A stretch of 43,219 bases of DNA from Streptomyces silaceus (GCF_001419745.1 NZ_LIRJ01000058.1:1-43219); one strand, 5' to 3'; shown: positions 7,598 to 16,259, numbered from the stretch's first letter. Program-made: numbers and translations. Notes: generated by a model not told the origin, from the sequence alone.

Positions 7598-9136
7598 TCA
7601 CATGTGGACCGCGCCGCTGCCCGTCTCCGTGGGGACCGGCGCCCCTCTGCGGTACAGAACGACCGTAACGACCAGACCGACGGCGAAGAAGAGCGCCGAC
7701 CACCAATACGCCGTCGAGTAGGAGTTCATCGCGGCCTGTGCCTGCACCTCGGGCGTCGGCTGCTTGCCCACGAGGTAGTTCGACGCCGCCGTGGTGGCGA
7801 GCGTGTTCAGCAGGGCCGTGCCGATCGAACCGCCCACCTGCTGGCTGGTGTTGACCATCGCCGAGGCCACGCCCGCGTCGTGGGCCGCGACACCGGCCGT
7901 GGCCATGCTCATCGCGGGGGCGAAGATGAGGCCGAGTCCCAGGCCCGCCACCAGCAGCGGCGGCAGCACGTGCGCGGCGTACCCGCTGGTCACGTCCAGG
8001 GCGGTGAGCCAGGCCATGCCGGCCGCCGACAGGCCCATGCCCAGCGGCACGATCGGCTTCGCGCCGAAGCGGGGCACCAGGTTGTTCGTGGTCACGACCG
8101 AGGCGACCACCATCACCGCGACCATCGGCAGGAACGCGAGACCGGTCTTGACGGGCGTGTAGTCCAGGATCTGCTGGAGGTAGTACGTGAGGAACAGGAA
8201 CACCCCGAACATGCCGGCGCCCGAGATGAACATCGCGAGGAACGACGCGCCGCGGTCCCGGTCGAGGACGACCCGCAGCGGCAGCAGCGGATGCGTGGCG
8301 CGCGTCTGCCACCACGCGAACGCGACGAGCAGGACGGCGCCGACGACCAGGAAGCCCCAGGTCTGCGCGTCGCCCCACGCGTGGGTCTCGGCGTTGGAGA
8401 AGCCGTAGACGATGCAGAAGAGACCCGCCGAGACGAGCAGCGTGCCGGGCACGTCCAGCTTGGGCCGGTCCGGCGGGGCGCCCGCGTGCAGCAGCCGCGC
8501 GCCGCCGACCATGGCGACCACGGCGAACGCGAGGTTGACGTACAGGCACCAGCGCCAGTTCAGGTACTCGGTCAGGACGCCGCCGAGCAGCAGCCCCACC
8601 GCGCCGCCCGCTCCCGCGATGGCGCCGTAGATGCCGAAGGCCTTGGCGCGCTCCCGGGGGTCCGTGAACGTCGTGGTCAGCAGCGACAGCGCCGCGGGCG
8701 CGAGGAGCGCGCCGAACACGCCCTGCAGCGCGCGGGCCGCCACCAGCATCGAGAAGCTGTTCGCCGCGCCGCCGAGCGCGGACGCCAGCGCGAATCCCGC
8801 GAGACCGGCGAGGAAGACGACCTTGCGCCCCACGAGGTCGGCGATGCGCCCGCCGAGCAGCAGCAGGGAGCCGAAGGCGAGCGCGTACGCGGTGACGATC
8901 CACTGGCGGTTGCCGTCGCTGAACCCGAGGTCCCGCTGGGCCGAGGGGAGCGCGATGTTCACGATCGTCGCGTCGAGCACCACCATGAGCTGGGCGATGC
9001 CGATCACCGCGAGGATCAGCCACCGGTGCTCGTGCCGGCCGCCGCCCATGTGCGGCACGGCGGGCGGCGGACCGGCCTCGCGCACGGGATCGGGCACGGG
9101 CGTGGGCTCCGGCGCGGGTACGGCTTCGCGGTCCAT
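7598..9136 (-). CDS. MFS exporter, DHA2 (EmrB/QacA) family
   Basis: Second 14-TM drug:H+ antiporter, 512 residues. The start is ATG 9136, preceded by GGAGG at the right distance; a longer frame to 9163 lacks one. After a Pro-rich cytoplasmic N-terminus, the first helix leads into DATIVNIALPSAQRDLGF and motif A is seen as GGRIADLVGRK. It is a paralogue of the downstream gene rather than a duplicate: the two share family motifs but differ widely elsewhere. The pair may export related compounds or work independently. Confidence 0.92.
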   Translation of the reverse strand: MDREAVPAPEPTPVPDPVREAGPPPAVPHMGGGRHEHRWLILAVIGIAQLMVVLDATIVNIALPSAQRDLGFSDGNRQWIVTAYALAFGSLLLLGGRIADLVGRKVVFLAGLAGFALASALGGAANSFSMLVAARALQGVFGALLAPAALSLLTTTFTDPRERAKAFGIYGAIAGAGGAVGLLLGGVLTEYLNWRWCLYVNLAFAVVAMVGGARLLHAGAPPDRPKLDVPGTLLVSAGLFCIVYGFSNAETHAWGDAQTWGFLVVGAVLLVAFAWWQTRATHPLLPLRVVLDRDRGASFLAMFISGAGMFGVFLFLTYYLQQILDYTPVKTGLAFLPMVAVMVVASVVTTNNLVPRFGAKPIVPLGMGLSAAGMAWLTALDVTSGYAAHVLPPLLVAGLGLGLIFAPAMSMATAGVAAHDAGVASAMVNTSQQVGGSIGTALLNTLATTAASNYLVGKQPTPEVQAQAAMNSYSTAYWWSALFFAVGLVVTVVLYRRGAPVPTETGSGAVHM

Positions 9137-9241
9137 GGTGACCTCCAAACGCCCCCGCCCCACGCTAAACGCACTGCTCAGGGACCGCGACCGGGACCTC
9201 GACGGCCCGTGGGGGCCTTGTGCCGAGGCCGGGGGCCGGGC

Positions 9242-9277
9242 CCGTGCCGGGGCCTGTGCGCACAGGCCCCGGCACGG
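9242..9277 (-). terminator. Perfect 36-bp palindrome, terminator of the ECF sigma gene
   Basis: CCGTGCCGGGGCCTGTGC (9242-9259) is followed immediately by its exact reverse complement (9260-9277). As RNA it would form a very stable stem with a tip of about four bases. It starts 17 bases after the stop of the sigma gene (9294) and lies before the next minus-strand start (9136), so it probably insulates the exporters from the sigma gene. Confidence 0.75.
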
Positions 9278-9293
9278 ATGGCACCGCCGTCCG

Positions 9294-9887
9294 CTAGGCG
9301 GCGTGGTCCGCGGCGAGCAGCAGCGCGCTCACCCGTTCCCGTGCGCGCGCCACCCGCGAGCGCACGGTCCCGACGGGACAGCCGACGGCGGCCGCGGCGT
9401 CCGCATACGGCAGCCCGGCGAGCTGGGTCAGCACGAACGCCTCGCGGCGCGGCGCGTCGAGCGCCTCCAGGAGGTCGAGCAGGGCGACGCCCTCCTCGAA
9501 GCCGGGTAGCCCGCGTGGCTGCGCGCGCTCCGCGGCGGCCTGCCAGTCCCCGGTGTCGGCGATGCGCGGCCGGGCCGCCGCCGAGCGGAAGCGGTCGGCG
9601 ACCGTGCGGCGCGCGATGGCGAGCAGCCAGATGCGGGCGCAGGAGCGGGCCGCGTAGCCGCGCAGCGCGGTCAGGGCCCGCAGATACGTCTCCTGGGTCA
9701 GGTCGTCGGCGGCGTGCAGGTCACCGCTGAGATGGGCCACGAAACGCCAGACGTCGCGGCGGGTGGCCCGCACGAACCGCTCGAACGCCTCGGCGTCGCC
9801 GTCGCGGGCGGCCAGCGCCCACTGGGTGATCAGGTCGTCGCGGGCCAGGTCCCCGCCTGGCTCGGAGCGCAAAAGGGCATGAGTCAT
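9294..9887 (-). CDS. ECF RNA polymerase sigma factor
   Basis: Alternative sigma factor of 197 residues. Region 2 is at about residues 35-100 (RFVAHLSGDLHAADDLTQETYLRAL). Region 4 is at about 140-190 (RREAFVLTQLAGLPYADAAAAVGCPVGTVRSRVARARERV). ATG 9887 is chosen because AAGGA lies 9 bases upstream; the frame is open much further but only as an overlap with the preceding gene. No anti-sigma gene with a zinc finger follows it. The upstream neighbour on the same strand, 113 bases away, is a membrane protein with a Met/His-rich loop, which could act as its sensor. Confidence 0.93.
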   Translation of the reverse strand: MTHALLRSEPGGDLARDDLITQWALAARDGDAEAFERFVRATRRDVWRFVAHLSGDLHAADDLTQETYLRALTALRGYAARSCARIWLLAIARRTVADRFRSAAARPRIADTGDWQAAAERAQPRGLPGFEEGVALLDLLEALDAPRREAFVLTQLAGLPYADAAAAVGCPVGTVRSRVARARERVSALLLAADHAA

Positions 9888-10000
9888 TGCAAAAGGTCCT
9901 TCGGTGAAGGGAGTTCGGTAGCGGCACGGGCGCATGCGGGGAGGTACCCCTGGCTGCGCGGATGCCGAAGATCCGCCCGGCACCGAGGGTGCGGGCGGTG

Positions 10001-10732
10001 TCAGGAACAGACCGGAAGGACCGGTGGACCTCTGCGGGAGACGGCGTACTGGAGCAGGACCCCGCGCAGCCGCGGCACGGGGACGAGGGCGCCGACGTGC
10101 GGCGGCGCCGGGGGAAGGGCCGCGACGAGGATCGTGAGGACGAACCGCAGCGGCACGAAGACGGCCGCGGCGAGCGCGCGGCCGGTGCGGAACACGGCCG
10201 CCTCGCCGCGCCACAGCCACAGGGCGCAGATCAGCGCGGCGACGACGTGGGCGAGGAACATGCCGAAGGCGCTGTGTCCGAAGACGGACATGATCCAGTG
10301 GGACAGGCCCTCGTCGGGCATGGCGGAAGCGGCGGCGGACCGCCCGGCGCCCGTGGACGGCATGCCCGACATCGGCATCGGGTGGTTCATGTGGTTCATG
10401 CCGTCGGCGCCGGCCGAGGCGGACATGGCTCCCGGGCCGGGCGCTCCGTGCCCGGCGGGCGCCCCGCTGATGCGCTGGGCCAGACCGAACAGCTCGTGCA
10501 GGCCCAGCTGCGCGACGACCGTGGCACCGATGACGGTCGGCGCCCCGCGCTCGCGCCCGGTCAGCCACCACGCGGCGGCCGCCGTGGCGGCGAACGCGTA
10601 CGCCACCGCCCACCAGGGCAGCGGGGCGGCGGACATGAGCGCGTGTCCCAGGGCGGTCGCCACCACGCACACGGCCGCGAACACGGCGGCGCGCGCGAGG
10701 CGGAAGGCGGGCCCTGAGGTCATGGGGAGCAT
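10001..10732 (-). CDS. Membrane protein with Met/His-rich loop
   Basis: Integral membrane protein of 243 residues, family not recognised. Hydrophobic segments lie near residues 10-32, 38-58, 66-85, 145-175 and 190-210. Between the third and fourth lies a Gly/Ala-rich loop with a cluster of Met and His at about 112-124 (M-N-H-M-N-H-P-M-P-M-S-G-M). Clusters like this bind copper or silver in copper-handling proteins. The start may be ATG 10732 or the in-frame ATG 10723; neither has a good ribosome site. The ECF sigma gene follows on the same strand, so the membrane protein may report metal or envelope status to it. That role is inference. Confidence 0.7.
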   Translation of the reverse strand: MLPMTSGPAFRLARAAVFAAVCVVATALGHALMSAAPLPWWAVAYAFAATAAAAWWLTGRERGAPTVIGATVVAQLGLHELFGLAQRISGAPAGHGAPGPGAMSASAGADGMNHMNHPMPMSGMPSTGAGRSAAASAMPDEGLSHWIMSVFGHSAFGMFLAHVVAALICALWLWRGEAAVFRTGRALAAAVFVPLRFVLTILVAALPPAPPHVGALVPVPRLRGVLLQYAVSRRGPPVLPVCS

Positions 10733-10879
10733 CGTGCCAGGCGGGGATGGGGTCAGGGGCGGCGAGTCCCGGAGTTGCCGGAAGTGCCCGGATGATGAAG
10801 CGCCCAATCGGCAAAGAGTCACATCACCAAGCTGACGAAGTGGCAAAGCGACGGAGTGGATATCCGGTGAGATGGAGAG

Positions 10880-10906
10880 GCCCCGCGCCCTCAAGGGGCG
10901 CGGGGC
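10880..10906 (-). terminator. Hairpin terminator of khtTU
   Basis: GCCCCGCGCCC (10880-10890) pairs perfectly with 10896-10906 across a 5-base loop. It lies about 50 bases beyond the khtU stop (10958) on the minus strand. Confidence 0.7.
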
Positions 10907-10957
10907 GGTACTTCCTTGGGCCCCGGGTCCGTCCGGGGGACGCGGGGGAGGTGAGGG

Positions 10958-12211
10958 CTAGGAGCGGTCGCCCGCGTCCTGGCCCTCCAGGGTTTCGGCC
11001 GCTTCCCGGGGACCGGGCACGGCCGCGGCCTCGGGGGTGGTCTCCCGGCGACGGCCCAGCACACCGGTCAGGTAGCCCGCGATGGGCTGCGTGTAACGGG
11101 CGGTCAGCGGACCGATGACGACGAGGATCAGGACGTACGCCGTGGCCAGCGGGCCGAGCGACGGCTCGATGCCCGCGGTGACCGCGAGCCCCGCGATGAC
11201 GATGGAGAACTCGCCGCGCGCCACCAGCGCGCCGCCCGCCCGCCAGCGGCCCTTGACGGAGACACCGGCACGGCGCGACGCCCAGTAGCCGGTCGCGATC
11301 TTCGTGAGCGCGGTGACGACGGCCAGCGCGAGGGCGGGCAGGAGTACCGGAGGAATGCTCGACGGATCGGTGTGCAGTCCGAAGAAGACGAAGAAGACGG
11401 CCGCGAAGAGGTCCCGCAGCGGCGCGAGCAGCGAGTGCGCGCCCTCGGCGACCTCGCCCGACAGCGCGATGCCGACGAGGAACGCGCCGACGGCGGCGGA
11501 CACCTGGAGCTGCTGCGCGATGCCCGCGACCAGGATGGTCAGACCGAGGACGACGAGCAGCAGCTTCTCCGGGTCGTCGCTGGAGACGAACCGCGAGATG
11601 AGCCGGCCGTAGCGGACCGCGATGAACAGGACGATGCCCGCGGCGCCGAGCGCGATGGCGAGCGTGAGGCTGCCCGCGGCCCAGCCGACACCCGCCAGCA
11701 GGGCGGTGATGATGGGCAGGTAGATGGCCATCGCCAGGTCCTCGAGGACGAGGATGCTCAGGATGACGGGCGTCTCGCGGTTGCCGACCCGGCCGAGGTC
11801 GTTGAGCACCTTGGCGATGACGCCGGACGACGAGATCCAGGTGACACCGGCGAGCACGACGGCGGCGACCGGCCCCCAGCCCATCAGCAGCGCGGCGATG
11901 GCGCCGGGCAGCGCGTTGAGCGTGCAGTCGACGAGACCGGCCGGGTACTGCGTCTTGAGATTGCTGACGAGGTCGTTGGCCGTGTACTCCAGGCCCAGCA
12001 TCAGCAGCAGCAGGATGACGCCGATCTCGGCGCCGATGGCGACGAACTCCTCGCTCGCGCCGAGCGGCAGCAGCCCGCCCTCGCCGAACGCGAGGCCCGC
12101 CAGCAGGTACAGCGGGATCGGCGAGAACTGGAAGCGCCCGGCGAATCTGCCGAGCAGGCCGAGCGCCAGGATGATCGCACCGAATTCGATCAGAAAGACA
12201 GCGGAATGCAC
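10958..12211 (-). CDS. khtU: Monovalent cation/proton antiporter, CPA2 family (KhtU-like)
   Basis: Membrane antiporter of 417 residues that should expel K+ (or NH4+/Na+) in exchange for H+. It has about 12 hydrophobic helices and the CPA2 signatures: GLEYTANDL in the fourth helix region, SSSGVIAKVL, and VLEDLAMAIYLP, with the conserved acidic residue of the transport site. The last 40 residues are a polar tail. Its ATG lies 4 bases after the stop of the khtT-like gene, the order found in Bacillus khtTU. A hairpin terminator follows. Function is assigned from family and gene pairing. Confidence 0.9.
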   Translation of the reverse strand: MHSAVFLIEFGAIILALGLLGRFAGRFQFSPIPLYLLAGLAFGEGGLLPLGASEEFVAIGAEIGVILLLLMLGLEYTANDLVSNLKTQYPAGLVDCTLNALPGAIAALLMGWGPVAAVVLAGVTWISSSGVIAKVLNDLGRVGNRETPVILSILVLEDLAMAIYLPIITALLAGVGWAAGSLTLAIALGAAGIVLFIAVRYGRLISRFVSSDDPEKLLLVVLGLTILVAGIAQQLQVSAAVGAFLVGIALSGEVAEGAHSLLAPLRDLFAAVFFVFFGLHTDPSSIPPVLLPALALAVVTALTKIATGYWASRRAGVSVKGRWRAGGALVARGEFSIVIAGLAVTAGIEPSLGPLATAYVLILVVIGPLTARYTQPIAGYLTGVLGRRRETTPEAAAVPGPREAAETLEGQDAGDRS

Positions 12212-12215
12212 GCGA

Positions 12216-12701
12216 TCACTCCCGCCCGAGTATCGTCGCGGCGGTCTCCACGCCCTCGCGGGTGCCGATCACGATGAGCGTGTCGCCACCGGCCAGCCGG
12301 AAGTCGGGGGCCGGCGAGGGGAAGGCCTCGGCGCGCCGGAGCACCGCGACGATCGAGACCCCGGTCTCGGTGCGCATCCGGGTGTCGCCCAGGAGGCGGC
12401 CGTTCCAGTGCGACGTCGCCGACAGCAGGACGCGCTCGGCGACCAGCCCCAGGTCGGTGGTGTGCAGGAGCGTGGGGCTGTGGTGCGCGGGCATCAGGGC
12501 GTCGATGAGCGCCTCGGCCTCGCCCGAGCTCAGCCGCATCGACAGCGCGCACGCGTCCGGGTCGTCGGCGCGGTAGGCGCTCAACGTCCGGGCGCCGTCC
12601 CGGTGCGCGACCACCGACAGGCGTCGCTGTTCTCGGGTCGTCAGGTCGTACCGGATGCCGATGCCTGGAAGCGGCGTACGGCTGAGGCGTGAAGCGGGCA
12701 C
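12216..12701 (-). CDS. khtT: KhtT-like regulatory subunit (TrkA-C domain)
   Basis: Cytoplasmic regulatory subunit of the antiporter, 161 residues. The N-terminus has the KhtT-type LPGIGIRYDL motif. The C-terminal TrkA-C (RCK-C) domain runs from about residue 90 to 158 (GVSIVAVLRR, then FRLAGGDTLIVIGTREGV). RCK-C domains of Bacillus KhtT and related proteins bind cyclic di-AMP and control transport; whether this one does is not visible here. It is the first gene of the pair, with an open intergenic stretch upstream as promoter. Confidence 0.9.
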   Translation of the reverse strand: MPASRLSRTPLPGIGIRYDLTTREQRRLSVVAHRDGARTLSAYRADDPDACALSMRLSSGEAEALIDALMPAHHSPTLLHTTDLGLVAERVLLSATSHWNGRLLGDTRMRTETGVSIVAVLRRAEAFPSPAPDFRLAGGDTLIVIGTREGVETAATILGRE

Positions 12702-12787
12702 AGCTTTCCCCTTGCGCGAATGGATGGATGATCTTCCCCTGGAGTCACCCTATCGGGGCCAAGCCTTGGCAAAATCGCACGGATGTG

Positions 12788-12817
12788 CCGCGGCCCTGCG
12801 CGAGGGCGGGGCCGCGG
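12788..12817 (-). terminator. Hairpin after the secreted-protein gene
   Basis: CCGCGGCCC (12788-12796) pairs with GGGCCGCGG (12809-12817) over 9 bp with a 12-base loop, about 30 bases past the stop at 12846. Confidence 0.55.
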
Positions 12818-12845
12818 TGGGGCGGGAGGTGTGCTCGGCCGCAGG

Positions 12846-13232
12846 TCAGTCCGTGAGCGTCACACACGGCAGGCCGACGCTCGCACCGCCGCGGAAGCCC
12901 TCCGCGCACAGGCGGGTGCCCGCCGGGAAGTGCCGCTGGGGGTACGCCTGGTCGCGGTAGGTCCGGAACGCGGCGACGTCCTCGACCTTGGTGTCGGCAC
13001 TCCAGCCGTTCGTCGTCCACACACGCGCGCTGATGCGGTGCGGCTGGTTGGTGTTGGTGACCGACACCTCGACCCGTCCGAGGTAGGTGCCCGAGTCGTA
13101 CGTCTCGATGCAGACCGAGTGGTTGCACCACTTGCCGTCGGCGACCGCCGAGGGGCCCGTGGCGATGAGACAGCCGAGCGCGGCGGCGAGCGCCCCGACG
13201 ACGGAGGCGAGCTTCTTGGTGATCTCGTGCAT
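12846..13232 (-). CDS. Small secreted protein of unknown function
   Basis: Protein of 128 residues. A Sec signal peptide is clear: KK at 6-7, a hydrophobic core of about 18 residues, and a likely cut after a VADG-type site near residue 36. The mature part of about 90 residues has four Cys (two in KWCNHSVC near the start, one in RLCAEG and one in LPCVTL), consistent with two disulfide bonds. It has a beta-rich pattern (GRVEVSVTNTNQPHRISARVWTTNGW). ATG 13232 is chosen because the signal peptide begins there. I do not recognise a family. It is flanked by DNA ligase upstream and khtT downstream. Confidence 0.75.
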   Translation of the reverse strand: MHEITKKLASVVGALAAALGCLIATGPSAVADGKWCNHSVCIETYDSGTYLGRVEVSVTNTNQPHRISARVWTTNGWSADTKVEDVAAFRTYRDQAYPQRHFPAGTRLCAEGFRGGASVGLPCVTLTD

Positions 13233-13321
13233 GGCGAGCGACCCTCGAGTCTTCTGCGCGGGCCCGCGACCGGGCGCGGGACCTGGACGTTCATGACGTC
13301 GAGTACCAACGCGGCACAAGA

Positions 13322-14860
13322 TCATGAGTTACGCCGGGCCAGCACCGTGTCGACCGAGTCCGCCTGTTCGGCGGACTTGTCCTCGCGGTAGCGCACGACG
13401 CGGGCGAAGCGGAGGGTGACGCCCGCCGGATAGCGGGTGGACTTCTGGAGGCCGTCGTAGGCGATCTCGACGACGAGCTCGGGGCGGACGGTCACCACCT
13501 GGCCGTCGTCGGAGACGGCCAGGGCCTGAAGGCGCTCCGTCTGCCAGGCGAGCATCACGTCCGTCATGCCCTTGAAGGTCTTGCCCAGCATCGCGTACGT
13601 GCCGTCGTCCCGCCGCGCGCCCAGATGGAGGTTCGACAGCTTGCCGGTGCGGCGGCCGTGCCCCCACTCGGCGGCCAGGACCACCAGGTCGAGGGTGTGG
13701 ACGGGCTTCACCTTCAGCCAGGACGCGCCCCGCCGCCCCGCGCTGTAGGGCGCGTCGAGCCCCTTCAGCACGACACCCTCGTGGCCGCGCCCCAGCGTCG
13801 CCTCGAAGAACTCCCGCGCCTCGCCGCGCAGCCGCTCGTCCGCCGCGTCGCCCACCAGCACGCGCCGCACCCGCATCGGCTCGGGCACCAGGGCCGCCAG
13901 CTCCGCGTGGCGCTCGGCGAACGGCAGGTCGAGCAGGTCGCGCCCGGCCACGGACAGGGCGTCGAAGAAGACGGGGGACAGGGGCAGTTCGGCCGCCGCG
14001 GCGGCCACGTCGACGCGGGACCCGACGCGGCCGGCGATCTCCTGGAACGGCCGGGGCCGCCCCTCGCCGTCGAGCGCGATGACCTCGCCGTCCAGGATGA
14101 ACCGCGTCCCCGGCAAGCCGAGCGCGGCGGCGGTCAGTTCGGGCAGCCGGTCGGTGATGTCGTCGAGGGTCCGGGTGTAGACGCGTACGTCCGCTCCGTC
14201 ACGGTGGACCTGGACACGGATGCCGTCCAGCTTCTCCTCGACCGCGCACGCCCCCAGCTTGTCGATGCCCTCGGCGACCGAGGCGGCGCTGTGCGCGAGC
14301 ATCGGCAGCACGGGACGGCCCACGGTCAGCCGGAACTCCTCCAGCGCGTCGGCCCCGCGCGCCAGCAGCGCCTGGGCGACCGGGCTCACGGCACCGGCGA
14401 GCATCACCGCGCGCCGCACGTCGGCCGCGGGCGTCCCGGTGGCCACGGCGAGCCCTTCCACGGCGACCGCGTCCAGCGCGCCCTGACGCACCTCACCGGT
14501 GAGCAGCCCGAACAGGAAACGCTGCTCGTCGGCGGTCGCGGACCCCATCAACTCCGCGACCAGACGCCTGCGTTCGGCCTGTGAACCGCTGCCGGAGACC
14601 GCGCCGATCGCGGTGAGGGCCGCGTCGGTGCCGCGCACCGTCAGCGTCGGCTCGGCGGCGGGCGGGCCCGCGTCCTTCAGCGTGCTCCAGCCGATCCCGA
14701 GGCGCCCCTGCGGCAACCGGCCCGACAGATAGGGGATGGCGATCGGCACGTCGTCCGGCTCGGCGGCCCGGAACAGCTCGGCGAGCAGGGCGATCTTCCG
14801 GGAGCGCGCCGAGGTGGCGGCCACTTCCTTGGACACGTGCGCGAGCCGGGCGAGCAGCAT
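13322..14860 (-). CDS. ATP-dependent DNA ligase
   Basis: Seals nicked DNA using ATP. The 512-residue frame has an N-terminal helical DNA-binding domain (about 1-170), then the adenylation domain with motif I at EEKLDGIR, where Lys210 takes the AMP. Further nucleotidyltransferase motifs follow: FILDGEVIALD, EGVVLKGLDAPY and SWLKVKP. The C-terminal OB-fold is at about 400-505. The length matches the family. ATG 14860 starts the conserved MLLARLAHVS sequence. Actinomycetes keep such enzymes besides the NAD+-dependent LigA, for repair. No Ku or primase gene is nearby. Confidence 0.95.
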   Translation of the reverse strand: MLLARLAHVSKEVAATSARSRKIALLAELFRAAEPDDVPIAIPYLSGRLPQGRLGIGWSTLKDAGPPAAEPTLTVRGTDAALTAIGAVSGSGSQAERRRLVAELMGSATADEQRFLFGLLTGEVRQGALDAVAVEGLAVATGTPAADVRRAVMLAGAVSPVAQALLARGADALEEFRLTVGRPVLPMLAHSAASVAEGIDKLGACAVEEKLDGIRVQVHRDGADVRVYTRTLDDITDRLPELTAAALGLPGTRFILDGEVIALDGEGRPRPFQEIAGRVGSRVDVAAAAAELPLSPVFFDALSVAGRDLLDLPFAERHAELAALVPEPMRVRRVLVGDAADERLRGEAREFFEATLGRGHEGVVLKGLDAPYSAGRRGASWLKVKPVHTLDLVVLAAEWGHGRRTGKLSNLHLGARRDDGTYAMLGKTFKGMTDVMLAWQTERLQALAVSDDGQVVTVRPELVVEIAYDGLQKSTRYPAGVTLRFARVVRYREDKSAEQADSVDTVLARRNS

Positions 14861-14930
14861 GGGCCCATCCTGCAACGGGGCCGGGCACGGCGCATGGCCG
14901 CGGCGTCCGGTCGGCGCGCGGACGGGCCGG

Positions 14931-15512
14931 TCAGGGAGCGGACAGGACGAGGCGGCAGCCGGTGGCGCGGTAGCCCGCGCGGGCGAAGGCCGCGGCCATC
15001 GGCACGTTCGTCACGTCGGTGTCGGCGCGGATCACGCGCGCGTCCGCCCCGGCCACCAGGATCCGCGTCGCTTCGGCGAGGATCTCGTCCGCGTACCCGT
15101 GGCCGCGGTGTTCGGGCAGGACGCCGAGGTGGCCGATCACTGGGCCGTTCTGGTTGCGCGACGGCAGGACGAAGCCGAGGATCTCGCCGTCCGGCGTCCG
15201 GCCGATCCGCCACCAGGACCGGTCCCCGGGCATCTCGTCGCGGCAGAAGTCGACGTCGCCGCGCGCCTGGGCCTCGGCGCCGAGCAGCGCCGCCTCCTTG
15301 CGGGAGGCCGCGTCGAGCGTCCCGCTCAGCACCCGGCGGAACAGGTCGACGAACACCTCGTCGTCGGGTTCGGCGCGGCAGAGCACCCGTGGCGGGGCCG
15401 CCGCCCGGGGAAGGCCCGCCCGAGGTGTCCACTCGTACCGGATCCGCTCCACGCCCGCCGGGAGACCGGCGCGGCGGGCCTCCTCCCGGCGCCGGTCCAG
15501 GGCGTCGAGCAC
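14931..15512 (-). CDS. GNAT-family N-acetyltransferase, probably 5'-frameshifted
   Basis: Acetyltransferase whose main frame gives 193 residues from GTG 15512. The C-terminal half has the acetyl-CoA motif (VIGHLGVLPEHRGHGYADEIL) and the closing TNVPMAAAFARAGY pattern. The real start is probably ATG 15592. That ATG overlaps the cupin stop as ATGA (15592-15589) and begins a frame with G or C at nearly every third position, reading MTEPYDAAEP and onward. The two frames join by adding one base to a CCC run near 15518, giving GLDPDVLDALD. The copy is therefore either a mutated gene or carries a sequencing error. Confidence 0.75.
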   Translation of the reverse strand: MLDALDRRREEARRAGLPAGVERIRYEWTPRAGLPRAAAPPRVLCRAEPDDEVFVDLFRRVLSGTLDAASRKEAALLGAEAQARGDVDFCRDEMPGDRSWWRIGRTPDGEILGFVLPSRNQNGPVIGHLGVLPEHRGHGYADEILAEATRILVAGADARVIRADTDVTNVPMAAAFARAGYRATGCRLVLSAP

Positions 15513-15588
15513 GTCGGGTCGAGGCCGGAGGGGGCGGCGGGGCGGAAGACCGGGGTCGTGGCCGGCTCGGCAGCGTCGTAGGGCTCCG

Positions 15589-16122
15589 TCATCGGCTACT
15601 CCGCCGGCCCGCCCCGAAGTCGAAGTCCTCCACGAAGTAGCTGTCGTGGCGGACGCGGAACTCCTTGAGTTCCTCGGGCCCGCGCCGCGACATCTCGGCG
15701 ACCCGCTCGAAGTACTCCTCGCGCGGGGAGCCCGGGGCGAAGAGCATGAGCATGGACACGGGGTCGTCGGTCACGTTCTTGAAGCCGTGCAGTCCGCCGG
15801 CCGGCACGTACAGGAAGTCTCCCTCGCGGCCGGTGACCCACTTCTCGCCGTTGAACAGCTCCAGTTCGCCGGAGAGGATGTAGAAGGACTCCGACATCGC
15901 CCGGTGGAAGTGGGTCTTGGCCCCGGCGGACCGGGGGCCCAACACCCCTTTGTAGAGACCGAATTCGCCGCCGGTCGACTCCTGTGTGGCGAGGTAGCTG
16001 GTGGATCCGCCGGGCGAGGAGACTTCCGGTGGCGTGTCGGCCGGACGGAAGGACGCGTTCACCTCGCCCGTGGCGCCGTGGTAGCGGGGCTCCGGGTACT
16101 GCATGTTCTCGAAGTACGACAT
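15589..16122 (-). CDS. Cupin-domain protein
   Basis: Single-domain cupin of 177 residues. The metal-binding motif 1 is visible as H71-F-H73 with Glu78 (THFHRAMSESFYILSGELEL), and motif 2 as GDFLYVPAGGLHGF with His112. A divalent metal site is therefore likely. The start ATG 16122 has AAGGAG 8 bases upstream. It is the first gene of a two-gene unit with the acetyltransferase (ATGA overlap). Related proteins are quercetin-dioxygenase-like or unassigned; I would not name a substrate. Confidence 0.9.
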   Translation of the reverse strand: MSYFENMQYPEPRYHGATGEVNASFRPADTPPEVSSPGGSTSYLATQESTGGEFGLYKGVLGPRSAGAKTHFHRAMSESFYILSGELELFNGEKWVTGREGDFLYVPAGGLHGFKNVTDDPVSMLMLFAPGSPREEYFERVAEMSRRGPEELKEFRVRHDSYFVEDFDFGAGRRSSR

Positions 16123-16259
16123 CGTGCGCTCCTTCTCGGCGGGTTCACCCCAAGGGTGTCCGCCGGGTCGGGGGTGCCGCATCGGGCGTCCGGACGATCG
16201 TCGCGGATCCCTGGATGAGGTCCGACGGCCTAGGCCCTGCTCGTCGTTGGGGATGATGT

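Noticed and set aside
7143..9023. A 626-codon minus-strand frame bridging both exporters
   Set aside because: It is another frame of the same two genes. Its Arg-rich, pattern-free translation marks it as a shadow.
6074..9730. An open frame of 1218 codons on the plus strand opposite the two exporters
   Set aside because: It is the antisense shadow of two clear MFS genes. GC-rich third positions leave few stops on the opposite strand, and the translation is low-complexity with no family pattern.
12702..12787. A cyclic di-AMP (ydaO-type) riboswitch ahead of khtT
   Set aside because: Bacillus khtTU relatives can have one, but this gap is too short for that RNA and I see none of its pairing pattern.
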